DNA of 64,000 bases. It comes from UBA10649 sp037130755 (GTDB taxonomy: Bacteria > Actinomycetota > Actinomycetes > S36-B12). Location of the stretch: contig JBAXSI010000005.1 in assembly GCA_037130755.1 (NCBI GenBank), forward strand, positions 1 to 64,000, read 5' to 3'. The notes below the pieces were generated by a model. It ran no database searches, had not been told where the DNA came from, and saw nothing but the letters and a program-made list of their open reading frames with translations. Made by a program: the position numbers and the translations under genes. Position 1 is the stretch's first letter. Every line of letters starts with the position of its first letter. Below are positions 36,503-44,956 of the stretch, one piece after another.

Positions 36503-36999
36503 ACCCCGAGGAGCCGCCCGCACCGGGCGCGGTGATTCGTCCCACGGCGCGCGTTCTCCTCATCGATGGCGAAGAGCGGACCTTGCTCTTCCGCATGGTC
36601 AGTGAGGACTTCGGCGACACCTTCTGGTTCCCGCCCGGCGGCGCGCTGGAGGTCGGCGAGACGCATGCGGAGGCGGCTGCGCGCGAGCTCACTGAGGAGA
36701 CCGGCTGGCCGCACCCGAAGGTCGGTCCCCTCATCGGGCATCGTCGTCACGTCATCACGTGGGGAGGCGTGCTGTACGACTGTCGCGAGCAGTGGTTCGT
36801 CGCGCGCGTTCCGTCGCTCGATGTTGACACCGCCGGCTTCACCGAGGAGGAGAAGCTCGAGGTCCTCGACTCGCACTGGTGGTCGGTTGACGAGCTCCGC
36901 AGCACCAGCGATCGGCTCGTGCCGGGCACCCTCCCCGACCTGCTCGCGCAAGTGCTGGCCGGCGGCCCTCCGGCTGTTGCGTGGGACCTGCCGACCTGA
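36499..36999 (+). CDS. Nudix hydrolase
   Basis: 166 residues. Perfect Nudix box from Gly48 to Trp70: G-x5-E54-x7-R62-E63-L-x-E66-E67-x-G69-W. Hydrolyses a nucleoside diphosphate linked to another group; substrate unknown. GTG start overlapping the cystathionine beta-synthase stop by four bases, so the two are coupled. Confidence 0.92.
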   Translation: MNPEEPPAPGAVIRPTARVLLIDGEERTLLFRMVSEDFGDTFWFPPGGALEVGETHAEAAARELTEETGWPHPKVGPLIGHRRHVITWGGVLYDCREQWFVARVPSLDVDTAGFTEEEKLEVLDSHWWSVDELRSTSDRLVPGTLPDLLAQVLAGGPPAVAWDLPT

Positions 37000-37006
37000 C
37001 CCGGAG

Positions 37007-37771
37007 CTAGGAGCCTGGCTGCTGAGGTGATTCGAAGACGAGGACCAGCGTCCCCGTCGCCGGCGCGGCGAACGCCGACGTGAGTCCGCCCGGCACCTTC
37101 ATGCGGCTCATCAGCACGGTCGCGCCGAGCGAGGCTGCCTTGGCCTCTGCCTCGTCCACGGAGCTCACGGCGATCACCGGGTTCCAGGAGACTGGCAGAC
37201 CCTCCTTGGGCTGCTTGGTGATGCTCGACAACTGCGAATCGCCGCTCATGAGCATGCCCTGCCCATCGCCAATCACCTCGTTGAATCCGAGTTCGAACAC
37301 CGTCGTGTAGAAGTCCTTCGCGGTAGCAGGAGCCGCGGACTGGTGGTCGAACCAGCACGGTGCACCCGGTGTGCCGAAGGCCTCGAACCCGCCGAACGCG
37401 GCCTTCTGCCAGAGCCCGAAGACCGCACCGGCCGGATCCATGGCCAAGGCCATCGAGCCGGTGTCCATGACGTCCATCGGACCCATGAACACCTGACCGC
37501 CAGCGGCACCGACCCTGCCGACCGTGGCCTCGATATCGGGTGCGTTCAGGTAGGTGACCCACTGGCCCATGCCCTCAGGCTGCTCGCCGATGGCGCAGAC
37601 GGGCGAGCCGTCAAGCAAGGCCATCGTGTAGTTGCCGGTGTCGGGGCCGCCGACGTCGAAGGTCCAGCCGAAGACGTCCCAGAGGAACTGCATGAGTCCC
37701 TCGCGTGTCGCAGCATCCTTGACGCTGATGTCGCACCAGCACGGCTGGCCGGGCACGAAGGAAAGACTCAT
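37007..37771 (-). CDS. Two-domain VOC (glyoxalase/bleomycin-resistance fold) protein
   Basis: 254 residues from the ATG at 37771, preceded by AGGGAGC. Two VOC modules: PGQPCWCDISVKDAATREGLMQFLWDVFGW at the start and PGAPCWFDHQSAAPATAKDFYTTVFELGF from about 128, with VTYLNAPDIEAT and NPVIAVSSVDEAEAKAASLGA strands. Similar proteins are lyases, dioxygenases or drug-binding proteins; the function here is open. The frame extends 17 codons further but without a ribosome site. A reverse TAGTGT (37814-37809) is a candidate -10. Confidence 0.85.
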   Translation of the reverse strand: MSLSFVPGQPCWCDISVKDAATREGLMQFLWDVFGWTFDVGGPDTGNYTMALLDGSPVCAIGEQPEGMGQWVTYLNAPDIEATVGRVGAAGGQVFMGPMDVMDTGSMALAMDPAGAVFGLWQKAAFGGFEAFGTPGAPCWFDHQSAAPATAKDFYTTVFELGFNEVIGDGQGMLMSGDSQLSSITKQPKEGLPVSWNPVIAVSSVDEAEAKAASLGATVLMSRMKVPGGLTSAFAAPATGTLVLVFESPQQPGS

Positions 37772-37834
37772 CGCATGCTCCCTGAGTGTCGAGGCGATCG
37801 GGCGCACGACACTACGGGCCAATGCTGACCTTGA

Positions 37835-38464
37835 CTAGGACGCGGCGGCCGTTGGACTCGCCGTCACAGCGGTGGGCTGCGGAAGCAGCGGGGCACAGAT
37901 CTTGAGCGCCGCCGCGACCTTGGGATCGGTGCGGTCCAGTTGGCCCATCCAGTCCTGTCCGTCGGCGACTTTGACGTCGTGATCGCCCAGGCACGAGGTG
38001 AAGGCGGCCACCGCCGTCGTGTCGATCTGGACCGGCCCGCCCGCGCCGCCCGGGCCGAACTCCGGTCGCAGGCTCGCGCATGCGGTCTGGGCCTTGTCGA
38101 AGGTGGCCTGGTCGACGCCCGATGGCAACGGGATGGCTCCGGGGGAGTCGGCGCCTGGACCGCCGGGCGGCATCCCACTGGGGAGAGTGGTGGGCATGCC
38201 GCTCGGCCGGGTCCCTGCTCCGCCCTGGTCCGGCAGCGTGACGCCGTTCTTGGCCAGGCAGTCCCGGTAGGCAGTGAAGTCAGCCGCGCCGTTCGCGGCC
38301 GGTCCGTTCGCGGCCGCGCTGCCTGCGACCCACGATCCTGGATTCGCAGCGGCGGGCGCCGACGATGCGGTGTCACCGCTGGCGCTTCCCCCGCAGGCGG
38401 TCAGCGCGAAAAGGAGCAGTGCCACGCCGGCCGTCAGGGACGTGGTTCTGGTTGTGGTGCTCAT
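37835..38464 (-). CDS. Lipoprotein of unknown function, Gly/Pro/Ser-rich
   Basis: 209 residues. Lipoprotein signal (TTSLTAGVALLLFALTACGG), then an Ala/Gly/Asn-rich linker, then two similar cysteine-bearing segments: FTAYRDCLAKNGVTLP and VAAFTSCLGDHDVKVADGQDW, with further Cys in KAQTACASLRPEF and ALKICAPLLP. The repeated Cys motif, separated by a long Gly/Pro/Ser stretch, suggests two related half-domains joined by disulfides. It is the last gene of the exporter operon; ATG with GGAGGAAAC upstream, overlapping the previous stop by one base. Probably an external accessory of the exporter. Confidence 0.75.
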   Translation of the reverse strand: MSTTTRTTSLTAGVALLLFALTACGGSASGDTASSAPAAANPGSWVAGSAAANGPAANGAADFTAYRDCLAKNGVTLPDQGGAGTRPSGMPTTLPSGMPPGGPGADSPGAIPLPSGVDQATFDKAQTACASLRPEFGPGGAGGPVQIDTTAVAAFTSCLGDHDVKVADGQDWMGQLDRTDPKVAAALKICAPLLPQPTAVTASPTAAAS

Positions 38465-38982
38465 CAGTTTCCTCCGAGAGTGGATGGGGACCCGCCGGGC
38501 AGCGGGCCCTCGGACACGGTCTTGGCAGTCACGGTGCCGTCGTCGGCCTTGTCGCCACGAACGATGACGCTGGCGCCGTTCGGCAGGTCGGTGAGCGCCA
38601 CGGTTTGCTGCGACGTCACCTTCGCGGAGGCCGGCACCTTCACCTTGACCGTCTCGCCGGTGGGCGTTGCCAGGTAGAGGCTTGTCCCGTCGACGAGCTT
38701 GACGGTGCCGAACGTCGTGTTTCCGAGGGCGCTGGCCGTCCCGCCTGTTGCCGGGAACGCGCCGGCAGCGGGGAACGCGCCGGCAGCGGGGAACGCGCCG
38801 GCAGCGGGGAAGGCGCCGGCGATCCCCGGCTGGTTCGTTGAGTTGCCGAACCGCTGGTTCGCGAGGGCGCCGCCAGCGAAGCCCACCATCAGGACCAGCA
38901 CGGTGAGCAGGACCCACGTGAGGCGGTTCGGCTTGGCATGCTCGCGCTGGGCCAGCAGGTCGGCGAGGTTCTCGTCACTCAT
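38464..38982 (-). CDS. Single-pass membrane protein with external beta-domain (DUF5666-like)
   Basis: 172 residues. Cytoplasmic N-terminus MSDENLADLLAQREHAKPN, one membrane helix (about 22-42), then four AFPAAG-type repeats, then a beta-rich domain (FGTVKLVDGTSLYLATPTGETVKVKVPASAKV ... GASVIVRGDKADDGTVTAKTVSEG) of the DUF5666 type. It probably sits outside the membrane next to the exporter. The repeats correspond to an 18-base tandem DNA repeat. Fourth gene of the operon. Confidence 0.8.
   Translation of the reverse strand: MSDENLADLLAQREHAKPNRLTWVLLTVLVLMVGFAGGALANQRFGNSTNQPGIAGAFPAAGAFPAAGAFPAAGAFPATGGTASALGNTTFGTVKLVDGTSLYLATPTGETVKVKVPASAKVTSQQTVALTDLPNGASVIVRGDKADDGTVTAKTVSEGPLPGGSPSTLGGN
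38753..38822. repeat. 18-base tandem repeat inside the DUF5666-like gene
   Basis: Three exact copies of an 18-base unit (GGGAACGCGCCGGCAGCG) at 38753-38770, 38771-38788 and 38789-38806, with a degenerate fourth to 38822. They encode the AGAFPA repeats. Copy number is likely variable between strains. Confidence 0.85.
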
Positions 38983-40186
38983 GTCTTAGCGCCTCGATCG
39001 GTCGTAGGGATGCGGCTCGGTTGGCGGGATAGCTGCCGAAGAACAGGCCGATGGCGACCGAGACGCCGAAGGCGGCGACCACGGAGGCCGGGATGATGAC
39101 GGGCGTGATGCCCATGACGTCGAACCGCGTCACTACGAGGGCCAGCAGCACTCCTGCCACTCCGCCGATGACGGAAAGCACCGTTGCCTCGACGAGGAAC
39201 TGCCCGAGGATGGCGCCCTTGCTCGCGCCGATCGCCTTGCGAATGCCGATCTCCCGGGTCCGCTCGGTGACGGTTACCAGCATGATGTTGGTGATGCCGA
39301 TGCCGCCGACGAGCAGGCTGATGGCGGCGACCGCACCCAACAGCACGGTCAGCAGCTGGGTGGTCTCCTCGACGGCGGAGAGCAGTGTCGCCTGATTGAG
39401 CACCTGGTAGTCGCGGGACGTCGAGTCGGCGATGCTGTGACGTTGGTCGAGGACCGCGTACACCTCCGACTGCGCGGCGTCCATCACCTCAGAGGACGCC
39501 GACTGCACCAGAACCGAATCCATGCTGCCGTAGCCGGTCAGGTGGTTCTGCACGGTGGTGAGCGGTGCGATTGCTGTGTCATCCGCGTCGTTGAAGCCAG
39601 AGGATCCCTTTGACTCGAGGACGCCGACCACCGTGAAGGGCGTGTCGTCGCAGACGATCTGCTTGCCGATCGGGTCTACGGTTCCGAACAGCTCGTCGAC
39701 GACCGTCTGGCCGATGACGATGTTGCGGCGTGCGTTCAGCACGTCGTCATTGACGAAGTAGCTTCCTGAGGAGACCTTCGAGTTCGACGCCTCGAAGTAC
39801 GAGGGCCACGTGCCAGTGATCGCTGTGTCGTGTGTGGTTCCCTCGTAGCTGCAGGTCGACTGGGCGCTGACCACGGGGGACGCGCTCTTGACGTCGGGGG
39901 CGACGTCGACGTTCATCAGTGCCTTGGCGTCGGCGACGGTGAGGTCCTTGAACTGCGTGCGAGCCTCCGACCCGGGCCGGCCGAAAGTGCCGTGACGAAC
40001 CGTGAGCGTGTTCGTTCCCAGACTCTCGAGGTTGGCCGTTACGGACTGGGTCGTCCCGCTGCCCACGGCAACAAGAATGATGACCGCGGCGACACCGATG
40101 AGGATGCCGAGCACCGTGAGTCCTGAGCGGAGTCGGTTGGCCCCGATCCCGCGCAGTCCGATCCGCAGCGTCTCGAAGAGGTTCAT
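38975..40186 (-). CDS. MacB/FtsX-type ABC exporter permease
   Basis: 403 residues. One N-terminal membrane helix (NRLRSGLTVLGILIGVAAVIILVAVGSGT), a large extracellular domain (about 45-270), then three helices with the FtsX signature LLGAVAAISLLVGGIGITNIMLVTVTERTREIGIRKAIGAS. MacB-type proteins use mechanotransmission to drive export of peptides, drugs or lipids. It overlaps the ATPase gene by four bases. Confidence 0.92.
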   Translation of the reverse strand: MNLFETLRIGLRGIGANRLRSGLTVLGILIGVAAVIILVAVGSGTTQSVTANLESLGTNTLTVRHGTFGRPGSEARTQFKDLTVADAKALMNVDVAPDVKSASPVVSAQSTCSYEGTTHDTAITGTWPSYFEASNSKVSSGSYFVNDDVLNARRNIVIGQTVVDELFGTVDPIGKQIVCDDTPFTVVGVLESKGSSGFNDADDTAIAPLTTVQNHLTGYGSMDSVLVQSASSEVMDAAQSEVYAVLDQRHSIADSTSRDYQVLNQATLLSAVEETTQLLTVLLGAVAAISLLVGGIGITNIMLVTVTERTREIGIRKAIGASKGAILGQFLVEATVLSVIGGVAGVLLALVVTRFDVMGITPVIIPASVVAAFGVSVAIGLFFGSYPANRAASLRPIEALRHE

Positions 40187-40914
40187 GACAGTCCCGCCTC
40201 GGTGGCGGCCATGCGGCGTTCGCCGCGCGGCCGGTTCCAGCGGTCGTCAGCCATCAGCCCGTCGACCAGCGTGATGATGCGATCGGCTCGTGCTGCCACG
40301 TCGTCCTCGTGCGTGATCATGACGATGGTGCGTCCCTCGGCGTGCATCTGGTCCATCAGGTCGAGCACGTCGGCCGTTGAGTGGCTGTCGAGGTTGCCGG
40401 TGGGCTCGTCGGCGAGCAGCAGCGACGGCTCAGCAACGAGGGCCCGCGCAACGGCCACGCGCTGCTGCTGGCCGCCAGACAACTCATTGGGCTCGTGGTC
40501 CATGCGCCCGTCCAGGCCCACCGCGCTCAGGGCCGCCTTCGCGCGCGCGGTCCGTTCGCGCCGACCCACGCCGCGGTAGAGGAGGGGGAGCTCCACGTTG
40601 GCGAGGGCCGAGGTGCGGGGTATGAGGTTGAACGACTGGAAGATGAAGCCGATCTTGCGATTGCGCACGATGGACAGCGCTGACTCGTCGAGGGAGTCGA
40701 TGCTGATGCCGTCGAGCTCGTAGTGGCCATCGGAGGCGTTGTCGAGAGCGCCGATGATGTTCATCAAGGTGGACTTGCCCGAGCCGGACGCCCCCATGAT
40801 GGCCACGTAGTCACCGCGCTCGACGGTGAGGTCGACCCCGCGCAGTGCGTGCACCGTTGTCTCGCCCATGCCGTAGACCTTGGTTATCCCCGTGAGAGAG
40901 ATGACCGGAGACAT
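40183..40914 (-). CDS. MacB/LolD-type ABC exporter ATPase
   Basis: 243 residues. Walker A GASGSGKST (41-49), signature LSGGQQQRVAVARAL, Walker B LLLADEPTGNLDS, and the LolD/MacB-type Q-loop region IGFIFQSFNLIPRTSALANVELPLLY. Works with the neighbouring FtsX permease. Overlaps the adaptor-protein gene by one base. Confidence 0.94.
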   Translation of the reverse strand: MSPVISLTGITKVYGMGETTVHALRGVDLTVERGDYVAIMGASGSGKSTLMNIIGALDNASDGHYELDGISIDSLDESALSIVRNRKIGFIFQSFNLIPRTSALANVELPLLYRGVGRRERTARAKAALSAVGLDGRMDHEPNELSGGQQQRVAVARALVAEPSLLLADEPTGNLDSHSTADVLDLMDQMHAEGRTIVMITHEDDVAARADRIITLVDGLMADDRWNRPRGERRMAATEAGLS

Positions 40915-42689
40915 CAGCCCCCCACTACGACGCTGGCGCCGGGCGGGGGCCCGCCACCGGTCGCGCCGCCGGGGATGCCGCCAGCTGGGAAACCGAAGTT
41001 GCTGCTGCCGCCGCTGGATGTGTTGACCACGAGCTGGTCACCCTCGGCGACACCGGACGTGACCTCGGTGCCTGTGTCACCGGCGAGGCCGGTGGTCACC
41101 TGGACGGTCGTGTCCTTGCCGTCCTTGCGGATCGTCACGGTGCTCTGCCCGCCGGCGGTGGTGATGGCAGCGGTGGGTGCCCACAAGACCCCACTGACCT
41201 CGTCGGCGGTGACGACGACGCTTGCACTCATACCCTGCTTGATGCCCTTCGGCGCCGCGTCCAAGGTGATCGTGACGCCGTAGGTGGTGACGTTCTGGCC
41301 CGTCGTCGGCAGGATGTCGACGGCCGTGACGGTGCCGGTGGCTTCCACTTCTGGCAGCGCGTCGAACGTGATGGCCGCCTTCTGTCCCACCTTGACCTTG
41401 AGCGCGTCGGCCTCGGCGAATGCGGCGGTGACCTCGTAGTCCTCCTTGGGCAGCAGTGTCGCCACGGCGGTGCCCGCCTGGCCTGCGGATCCCTTGCTGA
41501 TGTCGATGGAGGCGATGCGACCGGACGCGGGTGCTGAGAGGACGGTCGAGTCCACGTCCTTCTGGGCCGAGGTGACTCCGGCCTTCGCCGAGGCTATCTG
41601 GGCCTGATTCGTCGTCGCCGAAGCGCTGCCGACCTGGATGGCGCGAACCGACAGCTCGGCATTGTCCAGGGACTGTTGAGCCTTCTCAATGGACTGCTCG
41701 TCGGAGGCAAGCCCCTTCGTCCGGTTGAGGGTGGCGGAGTCGAGGGCATCCTGAGCCGACGTCGTCGCGTCCTTGGCTGCCTTGGCGAGCGAGGACTGGA
41801 GCTTCTTGAGGTTGAGGTTCGCCTGCGTGACCTTGGCATCGGCATTGACGAGTGTTTGCTGGCCGGTCGCGCTCGATGCGTTGTTCTGCGCGAGCTCGAG
41901 CTGCTGCTGCGCCGAGCGCACGCTGTCGACGGCCGACAAGCACTCCTTGGAACTCGATCCGTAGGTCGTGCAGTCGCTGTTCTGCTTCGACTGAGCGGCG
42001 GACAGGTTCACCTGCGCCTGGTTCACCTTGATGATGTCCGTGGTCTGGTTCGACGACGCGGTCTGGACGGCCTGGTCGTAGGCGGTCTTCGCGCTGGTCA
42101 CGTCGGCTTCGGCTGCGCGCAGCTGGGCCCATGCGTCCGAGTCCGGGCACACGCCGGCCGGGTCAAGGCAGGCATCCGACCACTTGGACTTCGCGGCGGC
42201 CAGAGTGGCCTTCGCTGTGTCGATGGCCTGCTGGTAGGCGACCACGTTGATGTCGGCGTTGTGCTTCGCGTCGGAGAGGGACTGCTTGGCCTGCGCAACG
42301 GCGGCCTGCGCCTGCGCGAGGGAGATCACGCCCTGCTGCTTGCCGTTGACCGCCTGGGTGTAGGCGCTTCGGGCATTGGCCAGTGCCTGCTGAGCCGACG
42401 TGTCGTCGAGCGTGGCCAGCGTCTGGCCCTTCTTCACGGTGTCGCCCTCGGCGACCTTGACCTTCTTGACCGTGCCGCTCGTGGCGAATGACAGCTGGAG
42501 GGTGCCTGCCGTCGCCACAGTCCCGGTGGCCGTGACGCTCTCGCTCACCGTTCCCTTCTGCACCGACACCGTGCGGCCGCTGGTGGCAGCCACGGTCTTG
42601 GGGGCGAACAGCCAGAAGTAGGCGCCTGCCGCTGCTGCGATGACGATCAGGGCGAGGCCGAGGTTGATCCAGACGATCCGACGCTTCAT
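40914..42689 (-). CDS. MacA-like periplasmic adaptor (membrane fusion protein)
   Basis: 591 residues, long for the family. One N-terminal membrane helix (WINLGLALIVIAAAAGAYFWLF), a lipoyl half-motif (GTVKKVKVAEGDTVKKGQTLATLDD), a very long Ala/Gln-rich coiled-coil hairpin (about 100-360), the second lipoyl half (VLSAPASGRIASIDISKGSAGQAG), a beta-barrel (AAITFDALPEVEATGTVTAVD) and a Gly/Pro tail. In actinobacteria such adaptors reach into the cell wall. ATG at 42689 has GAAGG upstream; the longer open frame upstream is antisense to the regulator. First gene of the operon. Confidence 0.9.
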   Translation of the reverse strand: MKRRIVWINLGLALIVIAAAAGAYFWLFAPKTVAATSGRTVSVQKGTVSESVTATGTVATAGTLQLSFATSGTVKKVKVAEGDTVKKGQTLATLDDTSAQQALANARSAYTQAVNGKQQGVISLAQAQAAVAQAKQSLSDAKHNADINVVAYQQAIDTAKATLAAAKSKWSDACLDPAGVCPDSDAWAQLRAAEADVTSAKTAYDQAVQTASSNQTTDIIKVNQAQVNLSAAQSKQNSDCTTYGSSSKECLSAVDSVRSAQQQLELAQNNASSATGQQTLVNADAKVTQANLNLKKLQSSLAKAAKDATTSAQDALDSATLNRTKGLASDEQSIEKAQQSLDNAELSVRAIQVGSASATTNQAQIASAKAGVTSAQKDVDSTVLSAPASGRIASIDISKGSAGQAGTAVATLLPKEDYEVTAAFAEADALKVKVGQKAAITFDALPEVEATGTVTAVDILPTTGQNVTTYGVTITLDAAPKGIKQGMSASVVVTADEVSGVLWAPTAAITTAGGQSTVTIRKDGKDTTVQVTTGLAGDTGTEVTSGVAEGDQLVVNTSSGGSSNFGFPAGGIPGGATGGGPPPGASVVVGG

Positions 42690-42710
42690 GAGGCAACCTT
42701 CGAGCTGGAT

Positions 42711-42750
42711 CCTGTGAGGACCCTGTGAAAGGAGTGCATGACACCTGTGA
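42711..42750 (-). promoter_or_regulatory. Direct-repeat array upstream of the exporter operon
   Basis: CCTGTGA occurs at 42711-42717, 42722-42728 and 42744-42750, at steps of 11 and 22 bases. Read on the reverse strand these are TCACAGG repeats pointing toward the adaptor gene, as expected for an OmpR/PhoB-type activator. Confidence 0.7.
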
Positions 42751-42754
42751 CTTC

Positions 42755-42787
42755 GGTTCACAGGAAACTGACAGGAATTGCACAGGG
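42755..42787 (+). promoter_or_regulatory. Three 11-base direct repeats upstream of the response regulator gene
   Basis: GGTTCACAGGA (42755), AACTGACAGGA (42766) and ATTGCACAGGG (42777) are contiguous 11-base units sharing ACAGGR, the layout of PhoB/PhoP boxes. The array ends at about -32 relative to the predicted start at 42819, the position from which such activators contact polymerase. Confidence 0.75.
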
Positions 42788-42806
42788 AAGACCCGGCACG
42801 GTGGGC

Positions 42807-42812
42807 CACACT
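42807..42812 (+). promoter_or_regulatory. -10 element of response regulator gene, leaderless
   Basis: CACACT ends seven bases before the GTG at 42819. The weak first base and absent -35 fit an activator-dependent promoter. Confidence 0.5.
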
Positions 42813-42818
42813 GATCAC

Positions 42819-43526
42819 GTGGCCAAATCCGCCCCTGAGGCACGCCTGCTCGTCGTCGACGACGAGCAGAACATCGTCGAACTGCTCGAGGCGAGCCTTC
42901 GCTTCCACGGATTCGAGGTCATCAGCTGCCTCGACGGCAAGACGGCTCTCACGCTCGCCAAGGAGGTCCAGCCCGACCTCATGGTGACCGACGTCATGAT
43001 GCCCGGGCTGAACGGCTTCGACCTGGTGCGCGGCCTGCGTGCCGACGGCTACCAGTTCCCCGTGCTCTTCCTCACGGCAAAGGACGCGGTCGATGACCGG
43101 GTGACTGGCCTGACCATCGGTGGCGACGACTACATCGTCAAGCCGTTCAGCCTCAGTGAGGTCGTCGCCCGCATCCGGGCCGTCCTCAAGCGCACGGGCA
43201 AGGCCAGGCCGTCGGCACGACACGGGGTACTGGCGTACGCGGACCTCGCGCTGGACGAGGCAGCGCACGAGGTGCGCCGAGGCGGCAGGGAGATCTCGCT
43301 GTCGCCCACGGAGTTCCGGCTGCTGGCCTACCTCGTGGAGAACGCCGAGACCGTCGTGAGCAAAGCGCAGATCCTCGATCACGTGTGGCAGTACGACTTC
43401 GGCGGCGAGATGAACGTCGTCGAGTCGTACATCTCGTACCTGCGCCGCAAGGTCGACGTCGATGCGCCGCCACTGATCCACACGGTCCGCGGAGTGGGCT
43501 ACGTCCTGCGCACGGCCAAGGGGTGA
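42819..43526 (+). CDS. OmpR-family response regulator
   Basis: 235 residues. Receiver domain with acidic pair Asp14-Asp15, phospho-acceptor Asp58 (VTDVMMPGLNG), LTAKD and the conserved Lys in YIVKPFS; then a winged-helix DNA-binding domain (SLSPTEFRLLAYLVENAETVVSKAQILDHVW, VVESYISYLRRKVD, TVRGVGYVLR). The GTG at 42819 is chosen because the receiver domain begins nine residues later and the -10 fits; upstream sequence is regulatory. It is coupled to its kinase by a four-base overlap. It most likely binds the 11-base repeats beside it. Confidence 0.94.
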   Translation: MAKSAPEARLLVVDDEQNIVELLEASLRFHGFEVISCLDGKTALTLAKEVQPDLMVTDVMMPGLNGFDLVRGLRADGYQFPVLFLTAKDAVDDRVTGLTIGGDDYIVKPFSLSEVVARIRAVLKRTGKARPSARHGVLAYADLALDEAAHEVRRGGREISLSPTEFRLLAYLVENAETVVSKAQILDHVWQYDFGGEMNVVESYISYLRRKVDVDAPPLIHTVRGVGYVLRTAKG

Positions 43527-44956
43527 CGGCGCTCATGAAGCGCAGGCCGCTGCGAGTGAAGCTCACCATCCTCATGGTGCTGCTGCTGTCGATCGGCCTG
43601 TTCCTGTCCAGTCTCATTGCGACGGCAGCTCTCCGCGGCTACCTCCTCGACCGCATCGACGAGGTCTTGATCGCGGACAGCCACCGACTCCAGGAGTTCG
43701 GGACGCCGCCGGTGGCCAATGAGAACGACGCCAACCGCCCGCCCCGACCTCCGTCGCTGTTCTACCTCGAGATCGTCCCGGCCGACGGCAGTTCTGCCAT
43801 CGTCCTCAGTACGTCCAGTGCCGACGCGAGCGCCATGCCAGCCGTCCCGTCGGCCGGTGAGCTGCCGCTCCTTGGAGATGCGCCCTTCACCGTGGGTTCG
43901 GCTCACGGATCTGAGCAGTGGCGCATGAAGGTGACCGCGCTCACCGCGTCGGGCGGCTGGGCTATCGCTGCCTTTCCACTGGCCGACGTTCAGGCGACCG
44001 TGGCCCGGCTGGTGCTGCTGCAGCTGCTGGTGGGCCTGGCGGTCGTGGTGATCGCGGGAGCGATCGGCTACGTGCTCGTGCGTCGCAGCCTGAAGCCGCT
44101 GGATGACATGGCCGACACGGCCCAGGAGATCGCGGCTGGGGACCTCTCGCTTCGCGTGGCAGACGATGCATCAAGCACCGAGGTGCATGAACTCTCGACA
44201 TCGTTCAACACGATGGTCACTCGGATCGAGGAATCCTTTGCGGCGCAACAGGAATCCGAGATCCAGGCGCGCGCATCAGAGGAGCGCATGCGTCGGTTCG
44301 TAGCGGATGCCGGACACGAGTTGCGCACGCCGCTGACCAGCATCCGCGGCTACGCGGAGCTGATCGAGCAGGGTGCTGCGGACGATCCAGCCCAGGCCCT
44401 CTCGCGCATCCAGGACGAGGCCGTGCGCATGGGTGGTCTCGTCGACGACCTCCAGCTGCTGGCGCGCCTTGACCAGCAGCGTCCGCTCGACCTGGAGGTG
44501 GTCGACATCCGCGATGTGGTGACCTCGGCCGTCGATGCTGCTCAGGCGACCCAGCCGGACCGCACTATCACCGTCGTGACGGACGGTCCCGACCCCGTCG
44601 TGAACGGAGAGGGCCGCCAACTGCGGCAGGTGCTCGACAACCTGCTCTCGAATGCCCTGCGCTACTCGTCGTGGGAGACCGCCGTCGACGTCCGGATCGT
44701 CACCGACGCTGAACTGCCGGGTCTGGTGCGAGTCGACGTCATCGATCGCGGGATCGGACTTACTCCAGACGAGTGCGCGCGCGTATTCGAGCGGCTGTAT
44801 CGAACGGACGAGGCGCGCTCACGCGTATACGGCGGCAGCGGCCTTGGGCTGGCGATCGTGAAGTCGATCGTCGAGGCGCACGGCGGGCAGGTGTCCGTGA
44901 CCAGCGAGCCGGGCCAAGGCTCCGACTTCGGCTTCACGATCCCGCGCGCCGACTAG
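43523..44956 (+). CDS. Sensor histidine kinase
   Basis: 477 residues. Two membrane helices (about 14-38 and 158-182) flank a Pro/Ser-rich external sensor of about 120 residues; then HAMP (RRSLKPLDDMADTAQEIAAGDLS), the H-box FVADAGHELRTPLTS with His265, N-box NLLSNALRYS, and G-boxes VIDRGIGL and GGSGLGLAIVKSIVEAHGG. GTG at 43523 overlaps the regulator stop (GTGA); an ATG at 43535 is possible. The signal is unknown; control of the divergent exporter suggests envelope stress or an antimicrobial compound. Confidence 0.94.
   Translation: MTALMKRRPLRVKLTILMVLLLSIGLFLSSLIATAALRGYLLDRIDEVLIADSHRLQEFGTPPVANENDANRPPRPPSLFYLEIVPADGSSAIVLSTSSADASAMPAVPSAGELPLLGDAPFTVGSAHGSEQWRMKVTALTASGGWAIAAFPLADVQATVARLVLLQLLVGLAVVVIAGAIGYVLVRRSLKPLDDMADTAQEIAAGDLSLRVADDASSTEVHELSTSFNTMVTRIEESFAAQQESEIQARASEERMRRFVADAGHELRTPLTSIRGYAELIEQGAADDPAQALSRIQDEAVRMGGLVDDLQLLARLDQQRPLDLEVVDIRDVVTSAVDAAQATQPDRTITVVTDGPDPVVNGEGRQLRQVLDNLLSNALRYSSWETAVDVRIVTDAELPGLVRVDVIDRGIGLTPDECARVFERLYRTDEARSRVYGGSGLGLAIVKSIVEAHGGQVSVTSEPGQGSDFGFTIPRAD

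Noticed and set aside
42690..43481. An apparent N-terminal extension of the MacA-like protein by 264 residues
   Set aside because: It is antisense to the response regulator. The membrane helix and ribosome site place the true start at 42689.
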